Assembly: GCA_029844215.1 (NCBI GenBank)
Contig: JAQGDG010000151.1
Span: forward strand, 124,001-188,000
Direction of reading: 5' to 3'
Length of the DNA stretch: 64,000 nucleotides
Origin: Przewalskia tangutica
Taxonomy: Eukaryota; Streptophyta; Magnoliopsida; Solanales; Solanaceae
Shown piece after piece: positions 35,360-46,864 of this stretch (its first letter is position 1; the number at the start of each line of letters is the position of its first letter). Below the pieces are notes generated by a model that was not told the origin of the DNA, did not search any database, and saw only the letters and a list, made by a program, of their open reading frames with translations. Both the position numbers and the translations under genes were made by a program.

Positions 35360-35445
35360 GTATAGTAGTGAAGACTATACCGACGCACGTATGTTTAGAG
35401 ACTTAGAAGGAACATTCGGGACGAATGTTTCTAAGGGGGGAAGAA
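35360..35445 (+). other. Internal 2: two hairpins and polypurine tract
   Basis: GTATAGT-AGTGAAG-ACTATAC (35360-35380), a 7-bp stem and 7-nt loop; AACATTC-GGGAC-GAATGTT (35411-35429), a 7-bp stem and 5-nt loop; then AAGGGGGGAAGAA (35433-35445). Confidence 0.85.
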
Positions 35446-35660
35446 TGTTATACCCCATAGTTCCAGGGTATGTATGTGAGGACGTACGTACGAGAATACG
35501 ACAGTAATATTAGAAAGAAAGAAAGTTGTGATTTTTCGACGGAAAAGTTTCCGGGTTCTGTGAAGGAAAAAGGTTCGTTGATGGGAATTGGATTCCCAGA
35601 TTTGGTATTTGGGCTTCTTGAATTATATTAGAATTATGAGATTTTATTTTCGGAAATGGT

Positions 35661-35955
35661 CACGTGGGACCCACGGGAGAAATTTACGGTTTTGTGGGGT
35701 CCACTTTGTTTTTGAGATTTTCGGTATTTTGGATATTTTCGGAAGACGAAATATTTTGGAGCAGTAGGGGCGACACGTGTCACCCCATGTGGCACCTTGG
35801 CGGGTGGAGGGGACGTGTCTTGCCACTTGTCCTCTGGCGAAATGGCCATCACAGCTTCCATTTCGTTGGCCATGTGGTGTGGTGGGACCAGCACACACGT
35901 AGCCCAATCTTGACCACACTTGCATTGATCATGACCCTTGAATTCTCTCTAAATA
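35661..35955 (+). promoter_or_regulatory. LTR3 promoter with altered TATA box
   Basis: CACGTG at 35661-35666 and 35774-35779. The TATA position reads TCTAAATA (35948-35955) where LTR1, LTR2 and LTR4 have TATAAATA. Confidence 0.6.
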
Positions 35956-36343
35956 CCCCCTTATTGCGAGACTTATTCTCATCCACCCTTAAGCTTTCCA
36001 AAGCAAAAATACTACCGCCCTTTTGCTTGTTTTTCGTCCCCCCCCCCCCCTCCCACTTGTGTAGTAAATACCTTAAGTATTGTTGTATAATCCCAAATAC
36101 CTTAGCCTAGTATCCTTAGTAGTATTCCAAAGTTATTTCAATACTAGGAGCACGGAGATACTACTTTTTTCCAATAGTCATGAAATGAAACCACAGAAAA
36201 ATCTTCATAGCTTGGATGAAGTGTTAAGAGAAGTTGTTTAGAAACTTCTAAGGGTCGCTTGGAGCGGGTTGGAGCGTAAGGATTTGGAGCTAAACGTTGC
36301 TCAGGATCGACTTATAATCATGGATAATTTTGGGCTTATCGAG

Positions 36344-36817
36344 GTAATGATCTATGTCCCCCTATTGTAATTGGATATTACATGTTGTAGTAGTTATACT
36401 TGAGTATATTATATGAGGAAAGAAGATTGATAGAATTGAACTGTATTTACATTGGGTGTATTCTGATGAACTTGTAGTATTATTGTGGGGTAGTGTTGTA
36501 CACGTCCGGTTAGACGTGTAACCCCCTTGGAGTTGTTGGCTTGGTAGCGGGCCTTGATAGATGAGGAGATTTATGTGGTTACGGGGGGGAGGTGCTGCCT
36601 AATTTTCCGTCGAATAAGGAACCTTGTACTTAGAATTGTTCTACGAAGAGATCTAGAGGTTGATATACGTTTTGTGGCCTTTATAGGTTGAAGTACTACG
36701 AGTAGCATATTCTACTTGAAGGGTGGAAAAGGCTAGCAGGGTTATAGTACTTTGGAGCGTTTTGCTAATTGTCAATAATCGTCGCGAGGTATGTGAACCT
36801 CTTCCTATCTTTTCTAG
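36344..36817 (+). promoter_or_regulatory. Candidate intron in the LTR leader
   Basis: A donor-like GAG|GTAATG at 36343/36344 and an acceptor-like pyrimidine-rich TATCTTTTCTAG ending at 36817 bound 474 nt downstream of the TATA position. The donor block (GGGCTTATCGAGGTAA) is present in families A, C and E; B has GAGGTAGTAA. The acceptor block is kept too, except in the C 5' LTR. Splicing is an inference. Confidence 0.3.
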
Positions 36818-37537
36818 CATGATTGTTGTGAACTATGTAGTACAGTAGACGCACGTGTGCTAAACGAGTTTTGGTTGGTTTAAAACATAAAATGCTATAA
36901 TAGCTTTATGGGAAGTTAGTTATACGACTTTATGTAGGTAAAAGAATGGTTTATTGATTTTAGAAGTTAAGAGACTTGATCTTGAAAGATAAGAGACTTG
37001 ACTTAATTGACTTGATATGAATTTTGTTAAAAAGTTGTGAAACCTCATTCGTGAGTAATGAATACTTGGTTTTTAAAGAATAATGTTATATTGATTTCGG
37101 AAATGGGAATAATTATTGAACAAACCACTGCAGCGTTAATAAAGGAAAATGTATTGACAAATAATTAATTATATTAAAACCAGTAGAAACCTCCATCTGC
37201 ATAGAAGCTAAGATAAGACAAAATTGTATTACATTTCCTAGATCATGGCTGCTTTAATAAGATTGTTATAAACAAGTATAACCTACTCACACATAGGCAT
37301 ATGTTACTCAAATTGTTTTAAAAGAGATTACGTTATTAAGTGATTAAGACTATGAACTATGAAATCTTTCGAAAATAAGAGACTTGAGTAATTGAAGTTA
37401 TGCAACTTGAACTTTTGGAAAAGAACGTTGTTACTTGACTTTAAAAAAAGGGAAAGTGTTTTGGTTTAAAAGGAAGGCATGGTAGTGTCTTAAATCTGTA
37501 TTAGAAGAGGGTTTAAATGTTATGGCCGATTCTACCT

Positions 37538-37832
37538 TGAGTCCCATGAGATGGGCCGAGACATGTATACCACGCGATTTGACATCGAGTCCCATGAGAT
37601 GGGCCGAGATATGGCGATTTGACATCGAGTCCCATGAGATGGGCCGAGATATGGCGATTTGACACCGAGTCCCATGAGATGGGCCGGGAATGTGACCATA
37701 CGATCCGACACCGAGTCCCATAAGATGGGCCGGGAATGTGACCATACGATCCGACACCGAGTCCCATGAGATGGGCCGGGAATGTGACCATACGATTCCA
37801 CCTCGAGTCCCATGGGATGGGCCGAGACTTGT
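37538..37832 (+). repeat. LTR3 40-46 bp tandem repeat, 7 copies
   Basis: Same unit as in LTR1 and LTR2, here with seven copies. Confidence 0.9.
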
Positions 37833-38461
37833 TATACGTATCACACGATTTATACCTAGACTGCCGGCAGTGAGGAAGGAGTTCCACGGGCATGAGGGAT
37901 GACTTGGAGGGCGTGAGTCCCTGACTTGACATGACTTCTTTTATGTAGTAAACTGTAGTTTGGTTATCATACATGTCTCCGGTTTTATATAGACTTTCAT
38001 GATTTCATTCTGATATTTTGATTTCACATACTTGGTACTGTTATCTTGACCTCCTTGAGCTGCGTTAAATCTGCATGGTAGAGTACATCGGTTGTGGATC
38101 CTCGCCATAGGATCACAGATTCGGTTAGGGAAGCTCCGTTTCTCCGGAGGCTTATCTTTGGTATAGTCCCCTGTCATTGTAAGTACTTGTACATTCAGGG
38201 GTATGGCGGGGCCCTGTCCCGTCATAGTTATGGTTACACTCTTAGAGGTCTGTAGTACTGTTGTGGGCAGGGTTGTAAATGATGTAACTGTTCGGTTATA
38301 TATATATGCAGAAAGGTGACCGTTTTGGTTATCCTATTTTCTTATTGTATATCTTGTTTCATGTGTAAGTTTTATTTCCGCTGATTTTCTCTGATGTTGT
38401 ATCACTAGGGTGCCCGGGGTAAGGCACCAGTCATGGGCCCGGGGTCGGGTCGTGACAAAAG

Positions 38462-38473
38462 TGGTATCAGAGC
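38462..38473 (+). other. Internal 3 primer-binding site
   Basis: TGGTATCAGAGC, the unaltered form. Confidence 0.9.
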
Positions 38474-38663
38474 AGTTAATCCTCGGAAAGGGTCAACAGA
38501 CCGTGTCTAGTAGAGTCTTGATTATCGGTGTGTTGTGCACCACATCTATAATCAGGAGGCTACAGGATATTTAGGATTGGTTTCCATTCTTCTCACTCTG
38601 AGATCGTGCCTTAGAGCTGTGTTATAAGTTGGACTCCCTCTGGTGTATTCATAAGTACCAGTT

Positions 38664-39111
38664 ATGCCTTCGCGCAAGGCAACCAGGGCCCAGATGGGCA
38701 AGCGTGAGAGGAGCTACGAGTTGAACACGAGAGGGTTCTGAGGGCACTGGCTGTCATTACGAGATAGTACTTGAGGCAGCGAGTTTTATGGCGCGCTAGC
38801 CCCAAAGTGAGTTAGAGCGGCGGCGATTTCTACGGAGGCCACGATACGAGCCTCGGTTCCACGACCGAGGCGAGGATATGAGTTCAAGATGGCCCGATTA
38901 CTAGATAGGGTCGTGGCAAGATATGAGAGGCGGGCGGGGCGGTGGTTCGGCGTGCGATGATTCACCCTAGATCGATAGTCCGAGACTTGGGATTTCTTGA
39001 GTTGCGATTCGCGAGTTCTATGGATAGAGAGGCGAGGATGATCCTCGAGGTGTCGTGCTAGTGCGGGAGATTGTTATGCTTACGGCAGCGGGGCCATTTG
39101 GTGAAGTTTGT
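38664..39111 (+). pseudogene. gag: Internally deleted gag, array A internal 3
   Basis: Starts at ATG 38664 with MPSRKATRAQMGKR. The knuckle lies at 39072-39111 and again has TAC (Tyr) at the second cysteine position, followed by a frameshift from a small deletion. The central capsid deletion is the same as in internals 1 and 2. Confidence 0.7.
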
Positions 39112-40168
39112 CCGAGGCAGTATACGGATGTTGAGACTCGACGCCGGGATCGGTGGTGGTTCATCACCTTATATAGCTAGGCATACTGCGGCGGGATTAT
39201 GATTAGGCGACAAAGGGAAGGTAAGGCGATGAGTTCTGAGAGATACCTTTAGCCCTTAAGAGACTTGGTTATGTTGTGATGGTGGATACGTGTGGAGTAC
39301 TATACAGATAGCATTGTGTTAAGTGTGATTTAGAAAACATGGGTGGTTGAAAAGGTAAGTATGGGGACATGGAAGGTGTGAACCTTAGAATATTATACGT
39401 GGAGACCTTAGATGCGAGGCCGTCTTGAGTAAAAGATTTTGTTTACGATTGACCTTTGTCGGAGTGCGTATTATATGTGGGGTATAATTGTGTGATAAGT
39501 CCCTGAGTGGTGTGAATTATAAGAGGGTAGTTGAGCTAAGAAGACACCAGGTTTCGTGACTTGATAGATAAGATTGTTCCGGATCGGGGAACAAGAGTTT
39601 GGCGCGATAGCGGGTCGGGTTGAGGCTAGATCGCGGGTCAACCCGCAGCCCGGAATGAGGTGGGGTCAGTTTGAGGTGGTCCCGCCAGGTGTAGGGTCAC
39701 GAGGGTGCTAGGCGAGCTTAGGTAACCATCGGACGAGTTCGCGGATGTGTTCGACTAGAATCGGATCGTGAAGGCCGGGAATGGCCTTGAAAGAATTTGA
39801 GGCTAGTAAGATGACCAAGTTTGGAGGTAGTGACTCCAAAGTTTTGGAAACTGAAGCGATGACTGAAGTGTGGTACGTGTAGTAGAAAGAGTTCAGGTGT
39901 ACGAGAAGGGTACGACGAGTAAGAAAAGGAAGCGAACATGAGTTAAGAGCTGGAAGTGATCATTTTTTGTGAAGTGAAGGTGCGAAGAGAGTATCCTTTA
40001 GACCAGAAGTGAGAGTTAGTGTTGTTTTACATCTTAGAGGTGATTCCTCGTTGGCTTGGATTTGAGTTTTGCGCGTATGTTATACTATGGCCATTGATGG
40101 CATGATTGGTTTCGTGAGTATAGTAGTGAAGACTATACCGGCGCACGTATGTTTAGAGACTTAGAAGG
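39112..40168 (+). other. Internal 3 non-coding 3' region
   Basis: Nearly identical to the other two internal 3' regions. No open frame of note. Confidence 0.7.
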
Positions 40169-40203
40169 AACATTCGGGACGAATGTTTCTAAGGGGGGAA
40201 GAA
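40169..40203 (+). other. Internal 3 hairpin and polypurine tract
   Basis: AACATTC-GGGAC-GAATGTT (40169-40187), then AAGGGGGGAAGAA (40191-40203), directly before LTR4. Confidence 0.9.
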
Positions 40204-42176
40204 TGTTATACCCCATAGTTCTAGGGTATGTATGTGAGGACGTACGTACGATAATACGACAGTAATATTGGAAAGAAAGAAAGATGTGATTTTTCGACGG
40301 AAAAGATTCCGGGTTTTGTGAAGGAAAAAGGTTCGTTGATGGGAATTGGATTCCCAGATTTGGTATTTGGGCTTCTTGGATTATATTAGAATTATGAGAT
40401 TTTATTTTCGGAAATGGTCACGTGGGACCCACGGGAGAAAATTCTACGGTTTTGTAGAGCCCACTTTGTTTTGAGATTTTAGGTATTTTGGATATTTTCT
40501 AAGACGAAATATTTTGGGCGAATAGGGGCGACACGTGTCACCCCATGTGGCACCTTGGCGGGTGGAGGGCAGTGTGCGCCTTGTGGCGCACCCAGCTGTC
40601 CACTTGGTGAAATGGCCATCACACAGCTTCCATTTTCGTTGGCCATGAGGTGTGGTGGGACCCACACACACATGGCCCAATCTTGACCACACACTTGCAT
40701 TGATCATGCACCTTGAATTCTCTATAAATACCCCCTTATTGCTAGACTTATTATCATCCACACTTAAGCTTTCCAAAGCAAAAATACTCCCTCCCTTTAG
40801 CTTGTTTTTCGTCCACCCCCCCCCCCCCCCCACTTGTGTAGAAAATACCTTAAGTATTGTTGTATAATCCCAAATACCTTAGCCTAGTATCCTAGTAGTA
40901 TTCCAAAGTTATTTCAATACTAGAAGCACGGAGATCTACTTTTTCCAATAGTCGCAAAATGAAACCCTAGAAAAATCTTCATAGCTTGGATGAAGTGTTA
41001 AGAGAAGTTGTTTAGAAACTTCTAAGGGTCGCTTGGAGCGGGTTGGAACGTAAGGATTTGGAGCTAAACGTTGCTCAGGATCGACTTATAATCTTGGATA
41101 ATTTTGGGCTTATCGAGGTAATAATCTATGTCCCCCTATTGTAATTGGATATTACATGTTGTAGTAGTTATACTTGAGTATATTATATGAGGAAAGAAGA
41201 TTGATAGAATTGAACTGTATTTACATTGGACTGTATTTACAGTGGACTTGTAGTATTATTGTGGGGCAGTGTTGTACACGTCCGAATAGACGTGTAACCC
41301 CCTTGGAGTTGTTGGCTTGGTAGCGGGCCTTGATAGATGAGGAGATTTAGGGGGTTACGGGGAGGTCTTTGCGAATTTTCCGTAGAATAAGGAACCTTGT
41401 ACTTAGAATTGTTCTACGGAGAGATCTAGAGGTTGATAGACGTTTTGTGGCCTTTATAGGTTGAAGTACTACGAGTAGCATATTCTACTTGAAGGGTGGA
41501 AAAGGCTAGCGAGTTATAAGTACTTTGGGCGTTTTGCTAATTGTCGATAATCGTCGCGAGGTATGTGAACCTCTTCCTATCTTTTCTAGCATGATTGTTG
41601 TGAACTATGTAGTACGATGAAGCCATGCGTGTGCTAAACGAGTTTTGGTTGGTTTAAAACATAAAGTGTTATAATAGATTTATGGGAAGTTAGTTATAAC
41701 GACTTTATGTAGGTAAAAGAATGGTTTATTGATTTTAGAAGTTAAGAGACTTGATCTTGAAAGATAAGAGACTTGACTTAATTGACTTGATATGAATTTT
41801 GTTAAAAAGTTGTGAAACCTCATTCGTGAGTAATGAATACTTGGTTTTTAAAGAATAATGTTATATTGATTTTGGAAATGGGAATAAGTATTGAACAAAC
41901 CACTGCAGCGTTAATAAAGGAAAATGTATTGACAAATAATTAATTATATTAAAACCAGTAGAAACCTCCATCTGCATAGAAGCTAAGATAAGACAAAATT
42001 GTATTACATTTCCTAGATCATGGCTGCTTTAATAAGATTGTTATAAACAAGTATAACTACTCACACATGGCGTATATGTTACTCAAATTGTTTTAAAAGA
42101 GATTACGTTATTAAGTGATTAAGACTATGAACTATGAAATCTTTGAAAATAAGAGACTTGAGTAATTGAAGTTATG
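40204..42176 (+). mobile_element. Family A LTR4, 5' part, cut by element B
   Basis: Collinear with LTR3 for 1973 bp up to TGAAGTTATG, then interrupted by element B. The rest of the LTR is expected beyond the window, starting TTATGCAACTTGAAC after the right end of B. Confidence 0.9.
40419..40730 (+). promoter_or_regulatory. LTR4 promoter
   Basis: CACGTG at 40419-40424 and 40532-40537, TATAAATA at 40723-40730. Confidence 0.65.
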
Positions 42177-42380
42177 TGTTACACCGTAGTTCGAGGTATG
42201 TATGTGAGGGCGTCGTGCGAGAATCGACATTAATATTGGAAAGAAAGAAAGATGTGATTTTTCGGAAAAGTTTAGAGTTTTGTGAAGGAAAAAGGTTCGT
42301 TAATGGGAATTGGATTCCCAGTTTGGTATTTGGACTTAGTGGAATATTAGAGAATTATGGAATTTTATTTAGGAATTGGT

Positions 42381-42662
42381 CACGTGGGGCCACGGGAGGA
42401 ATTCTGGTTTTGTAGGGTCACTTTGTTTTCGAGATTTTGGCCTTTATGGATATTTTGGAAGATGAAATATTTTGGACGATAGAGGCGACACGTGTCACCC
42501 TAGGTGGGCTAGGTTGGCCGATTTTCATGTGACAAGTGGCGAGACAAGTGGTCAGTCTTGCAGATATTTTGTGTGGAAAAGTGGCTTGTGGGTCCCACCA
42601 CACTTGTCCCCAATCTCGACCACACACTTGCCTTCATCCTATCCCTTGGTTGTCCTATATAT
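42381..42662 (+). promoter_or_regulatory. B 5' LTR promoter
   Basis: CACGTG at 42381-42386 and 42489-42494. The TATA box is TATATAT (42656-42662), unlike TATAAATA in A, C and E. Confidence 0.6.
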
Positions 42663-43374
42663 GCACCTTGGTTGATGAAATCTTCCACTTAGATAATTCA
42701 AGACTTGAGAAATATTTCATCTCCTCCTCTCACTTGCTCTCGTCGACCACACCCACTAACCAAACCTTGTCCAATAATTCCTAAACTCTTAAGTGTTCTT
42801 CCCTAGTGTATTAGGAAGACTCTTAACCAAAAGATAGAAAAGATTTCACATCCCTAGCCACAAAAACCACCTTGGCTGAGAGCTCTTGGAGGGGAAAACC
42901 TAAGTGTCCTTCACTTGTTTGAGTTGGTTCTTGAAGAGATGATGGTGATGAGCTTCTTAGGGTGATTTGTGGTGGTTTGTAACATAAAGATTGGAGCTAA
43001 GACTTGCTTGGAACGACATTAAGTTCTTGGATAGATTTTGGGCTATTTGAGGTAGTAAATCTTAACCTCTTTGTGAATTGGTCATTATACATATATTATA
43101 AGTATATTATGGAGTAATATATGGAGTAAGTTTGGAAAGAGTTGGATCTTGTTAACTTGTTAAAAGAAATGATTGGCCGTTTGCCATTAAAATGGTAAAA
43201 ACGTATCTTACTTGTGAAGAAGTAATTAACAAAGTAACTATAACTTATATTAAGATGGAATATAAGTTGGATGACTGATGAGTAATTTGGATAAGTAAAA
43301 TGGACAAAGTTGGCCAAGGACCCCAACTTAAGGATTGTATTTACTTTGGACTGTATTTACATTTCTGTTAAGGG

Positions 43375-43620
43375 GAAGATTGTTCAATCGCGTTCCGTTT
43401 GGGCGTGTGATCCCCTTTTTAATTATTGTTGTTATGAAGGCGTGATAGTAAACCGCGTTACCGGTTGGCGCGTAATCCCTTCTTTTACTTATTGTTGTTA
43501 TGAAGGCGTGATAGTAAACGCATTCTAGGTTGGCGCGTAATCCCCTTCTTTTACTTATTGTTGTTATGAAGGCGTGATAGTAAACCGCGTTACCGTTTGG
43601 GCGTGTAATCCCCTTCTTTA
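43375..43620 (+). repeat. B 5' LTR repeat, 4 copies of about 65 bp
   Basis: Units contain TTGTTGTTATGAAGGCGTGA and end GGCGCGTAATCCCCTTCTTT. Four copies here, three in the 3' LTR (49125-49290). Confidence 0.88.
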
Positions 43621-44813
43621 TGTTGTTTAATTATTACGCCTTATATATGGCATATAATTACGATTATTCGGGCCTTGGAGAAAGATGGAAAAGTGAGTAA
43701 AAATGGAAGTCTTTGATTTTCCGTAGAATTAGAGGGCTTTTTATTGGTATAAGTCTTCAATGGTAAGAAAGGTTTGATAAAAGTACTATGACCGTTTTAG
43801 GAGTGGAGTACTACGTGTGGCGTGATCTACTTGTCTTAAGGAGTAGCCGACGGGTTGAAGTACTTGGAGCGTTTTGCTATTTGTCGATAATCGTCGCGAG
43901 GTATGTGAACCTCTTCCTATCTTTTCTAGCATGATGTTTTGTAAACTATATAGTACGGTAGACGTACATGTGCTAAATGAATTTGGTTGGTTTAAAACAT
44001 ATAGTGTTATAATAGCTTTATGGGAAGTTAGTTATAACGACTTTATGTAGGTAAAAGAATGGTTTATTGATTTTAGAAGTTAAGAGACTTGATCTTAAAA
44101 GATAAGAGACTTAACTTAATTGAATTGATATGAAAGTTGTTAAGAAGTCTGAAACCTCATTCGTGAGTAATGAGTACTTGGTTTTTAAAGAATAATGTTT
44201 TACTGATTTCGGAAATGAGAATAAGTGTCGAACAAACCACTGCAGCGTTATTAAAGGAAAATGTATTGACAAATAACTAATTGTTATTAAAACCAGTAGA
44301 AACCTCCATCTGCATAGAAGCTAAGATAAGACAAAATTATATTACATTTCCTAGATCATGGCTGCTGTGATAAGCTTGTAAAACAAGAATAAACTGCTCA
44401 CACATAAGACATATGTTACTCAATTGTTTTAAAAGAGATTAAGACTATGAGTTATGAAACCTTTCTAAAATAAGAGACTTGAGCATTTGAAATTAGGCAA
44501 ACTTGAACGTTTGGAAAATAATGTTGTTACTTGTTTTTAAAAACAAAGTGTTACAGTTTACAAAAAAATGTGAGTCACTCTGTTTTTAATACTACGAATT
44601 ATCGGGTGACCTTTATAAAAGAATTGGATCTTTTAAAGAATTTAACGTCACGTAATACTTTGGGGCTAGAATCGGCCTTGATATAAAATGGAAGTACTTG
44701 AGTTGTGTGTAACTTGCCTATGTTTGCGTGTGATAGCCTTGTTGTGCAAATCTTGTATTTCTATACCACCGCGTCTCGATGGAGGCGGTGATGCATTATG
44801 TATGATTCTTTAT

Positions 44814-45035
44814 CGAGTCCCGTAGGATGGGCGAGACACGTATTCCACGATTCTTTATCGAGTCCCGTAGGATGGGCGAGACACGTATTCCACGATTCTT
44901 TATCGAGTCCCGTGGGATGGGCGAGACACGTATTCCACGATTCTTTATCGAGTCCCGTGTGATGGCCGAGACACGTATTCCACCTGGTTCTTTATCAAGT
45001 CCCATGGGATGGGCCGAGACACGTATTCCACATGA
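44814..45035 (+). repeat. B 5' LTR 45-bp tandem repeat, 5 copies
   Basis: Exact 45-bp period: CGAGTCCCGTGGGATGGGCG then AGACACGTATTCCACGATTC and TTTAT, starting at 44814, 44859, 44904, 44949 and about 44994. Because 45 is a multiple of 3 it yields an open repetitive frame (MGETRIPRFFIESR units) that is not evidence of a gene. Confidence 0.9.
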
Positions 45036-45644
45036 TTTATACCTAGACTGCCGACAGTGAGGAAGGAGTTCCATGGGCATGAGGGATGACTTTGAGGGCG
45101 TGAGTCCCTGACTTGACATGACTGCTTTTATATTTGTGAACTGTAGTTTTGTTATCATACATGTCTCTGTTTTTAGATAGGTTATGATTTCATTTCTGAT
45201 ATTTTGATTTCACATACTTGGTACTGTTATGCGACCTCGCCGAGGCTGCGTTCATGCCGCAGGTAGAGGTACATCGGTTGTGGATCCTCGCTCATAGGAT
45301 CACAGTTCAGCGTGTTGGGAAGCCCCGTTTCTTCGGAGGCTTATCTTTGGTATGTTCCCTTGAGTTTGTAGGTTCTGGTACATTCAGGGGTATGGCGGGG
45401 CCCTGTCCCGTCATAGTTGTTTTCACTTATTAGAGGTTTGTAATCTTGTTGTGGCGAGTTTGTAAAAGGATAAGCTGTTGGGTTTTTATGTATATATCTG
45501 AAGGCAAGCTATTTTGGTTGCTTTGTTTATTTATCATGTCTTTTGTTTCATGTTCATGTTTTTATTTCGCTGATTTTCTCTCGATGTTGTATCACTAGGG
45601 TGCGGGTAAGGCACGATCCAGCCCGGTTGAAGTCGTGACAAAAG

Positions 45645-45655
45645 TGGTATCGAGC
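45645..45655 (+). other. B primer-binding site
   Basis: TGGTATCGAGC, 4 nt after the LTR; the CAG of the tRNA-matching form is altered as in E1 and E2. Confidence 0.8.
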
Positions 45656-45837
45656 GATTAGTCCTCGGAAAGTGTCTACGACCGTGTCTAGTAAGTCTTG
45701 ATTATCGGTGTGTTGTGCACCACATCTATGTCGAGAGTGCGAGACATTTAAGATTGGTTTCCATTCTTCTCATTACGAGATCGTGCCTTAGAGGCATGTT
45801 GTCATTGGACTCCCTCGGCGTATTCTTATGTGCGATT

Positions 45838-46864
45838 ATGCCTCGCGCAGGCAATCGGGGCCCGGGAGGCAAAGCGGCGAGGAGGCTGCGAGTGGAGTAG
45901 CGGCGGTCTCTGCGAGGCCACGATACGAGGCGTCGGACCACGGCAAGAGCGAGAGGAGATGGGTTACAAGGAGATGGCGATTATTGGCGAGATAGTGGCA
46001 AGGCACGAGATAATTTGGATCACGGCAATTCCGTGCGGTAGTACCGTAGTTCACGAAGCGGATAGTTTGAGGCTGCGGGACTTTACGAGTTGCGGCCGCG
46101 AGTTTTCTGGTCGAGGCACGGGGATGATCGCGAGAGTTCATCAAGCGATTCTGACGGATCATGAGTGATCGAGCTTGGAGACCGTCGGTGGTCACAGGTT
46201 CACATCGCTGCGTGATCTGCGATCGGCCCGGTTTGATTCATAGGAATCGTCGAGGAGCATGCGCTCCAGCAGTTTAGGCGAGTTCTCGAGGCATTTCTTG
46301 CATATTTCTTGCCTCGCGGATGAGAGGGCTCGGGTAAACAGATTTTTGGCGTTAAAGCGAGCCGGGCATACTGATTAGGGAAGTACAACATGGAGTTTGG
46401 CTTCGTTGGCTCGGTATGTCCCGCCTTAGTAGCGAATATGGAGGGCGAGTGCACGCTACGTCACGGGCTCGATGATTACTTGGCGAGGCTTGTTGGTGTA
46501 GCTCTTGGTAGAGCATGGACATTGCCATGCGACTCATACACTAGGATGTGAGGCACGGAAAGGTCGGCGGAATGGCCGGGATCAGCGAAGAAGGCGAGCA
46601 GCGAGGTCCTTTGGTAACTTTCGGCGGACGCCTCGGCCGAGCTAGTTATGTACCTCCGCCCGATACAGCGGTCCTCCGCGATCTTGGGGCGTTCGGGGTA
46701 TTCGGGGCTGAGTCGAGCTCGGGGCTTAGTTCACAAATATACATGAGTTCTAGCGATCGGGTTGAGTTTTCCTCGGTGTACGCGATCGCGGCGTCCTCGG
46801 GAATGTCGTCTTTCTTGCGGTGCTTGTTTTGCACTGCGGCCATCGGGGCCATGTGATGGCTGTC
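45838..46864 (+). pseudogene. gag: Frameshifted, nearly full-length gag of element B
   Basis: Starts at ATG 45838 with MPRAGNRGPGGKAARRLRVE, then a stop. Further gag segments follow in changing frames: IIGEIVARHE (near 45980), SLRLRDFTSCGREF (near 46065), SLARYVPP (46404-46427), and the 29-codon open run from 46435 containing GLDDYLARLVGVALGRAW. Together these match the N-terminal region and capsid core of plant gypsy gag. The end is a zinc knuckle, HCGHRGHVMAV (46832-46864), with the first cysteine in another frame. Length and domain order are normal; frameshifts make it non-coding as read, partly perhaps from sequencing error. Confidence 0.78.

Larger units (their letters stand above)
35446..38457 (+). 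mobile_element. Family A LTR3 (intact, 3012 bp)
   Basis: The only uninterrupted family-A LTR in the window and the best reference copy. It runs from TGTTATACCCCATAG to GGGTCGTGACA, with a PPT before it and a PBS after it. Confidence 0.95.
3333..42176 (+). mobile_element. Tandem family-A retrotransposon array: LTR-int-LTR-int-LTR-int-LTR
   Basis: Four family-A LTRs alternate with three internal regions with exact joints. Each LTR that precedes an internal region ends in TGACA followed by AAAG and a PBS. Each internal region ends in AAGGGGGGAAGAA followed by TGTTATACCCC. After removing nested insertions, LTR lengths are 2916 (LTR1), 3026 (LTR2) and 3012 bp (LTR3); LTR4 is cut at 42176. The internals are 1761, 1744 and 1746 bp. 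Neighbouring units share one LTR, which is the product expected from unequal homologous recombination between LTRs. No pol domain is present in any unit. The right end and right TSD lie beyond the window. Confidence 0.9.
42177..45640 (+). mobile_element. Family B 5' LTR
   Basis: Starts TGTTACACCGTAGTTCGAGG and ends AGTCGTGACA. The segment 42600-43370 is specific to B (CCTTGGTTGATGAAATCTTC block). The 3' half shares blocks with the other families. Confidence 0.92.

Noticed and set aside
44827..45060. Repetitive peptide MGETRIPRFFIESR (15-aa repeat), also at 50542
   Set aside because: A consequence of the exact 45-bp tandem repeat in B LTRs. No start context, and no continuation outside the repeat.
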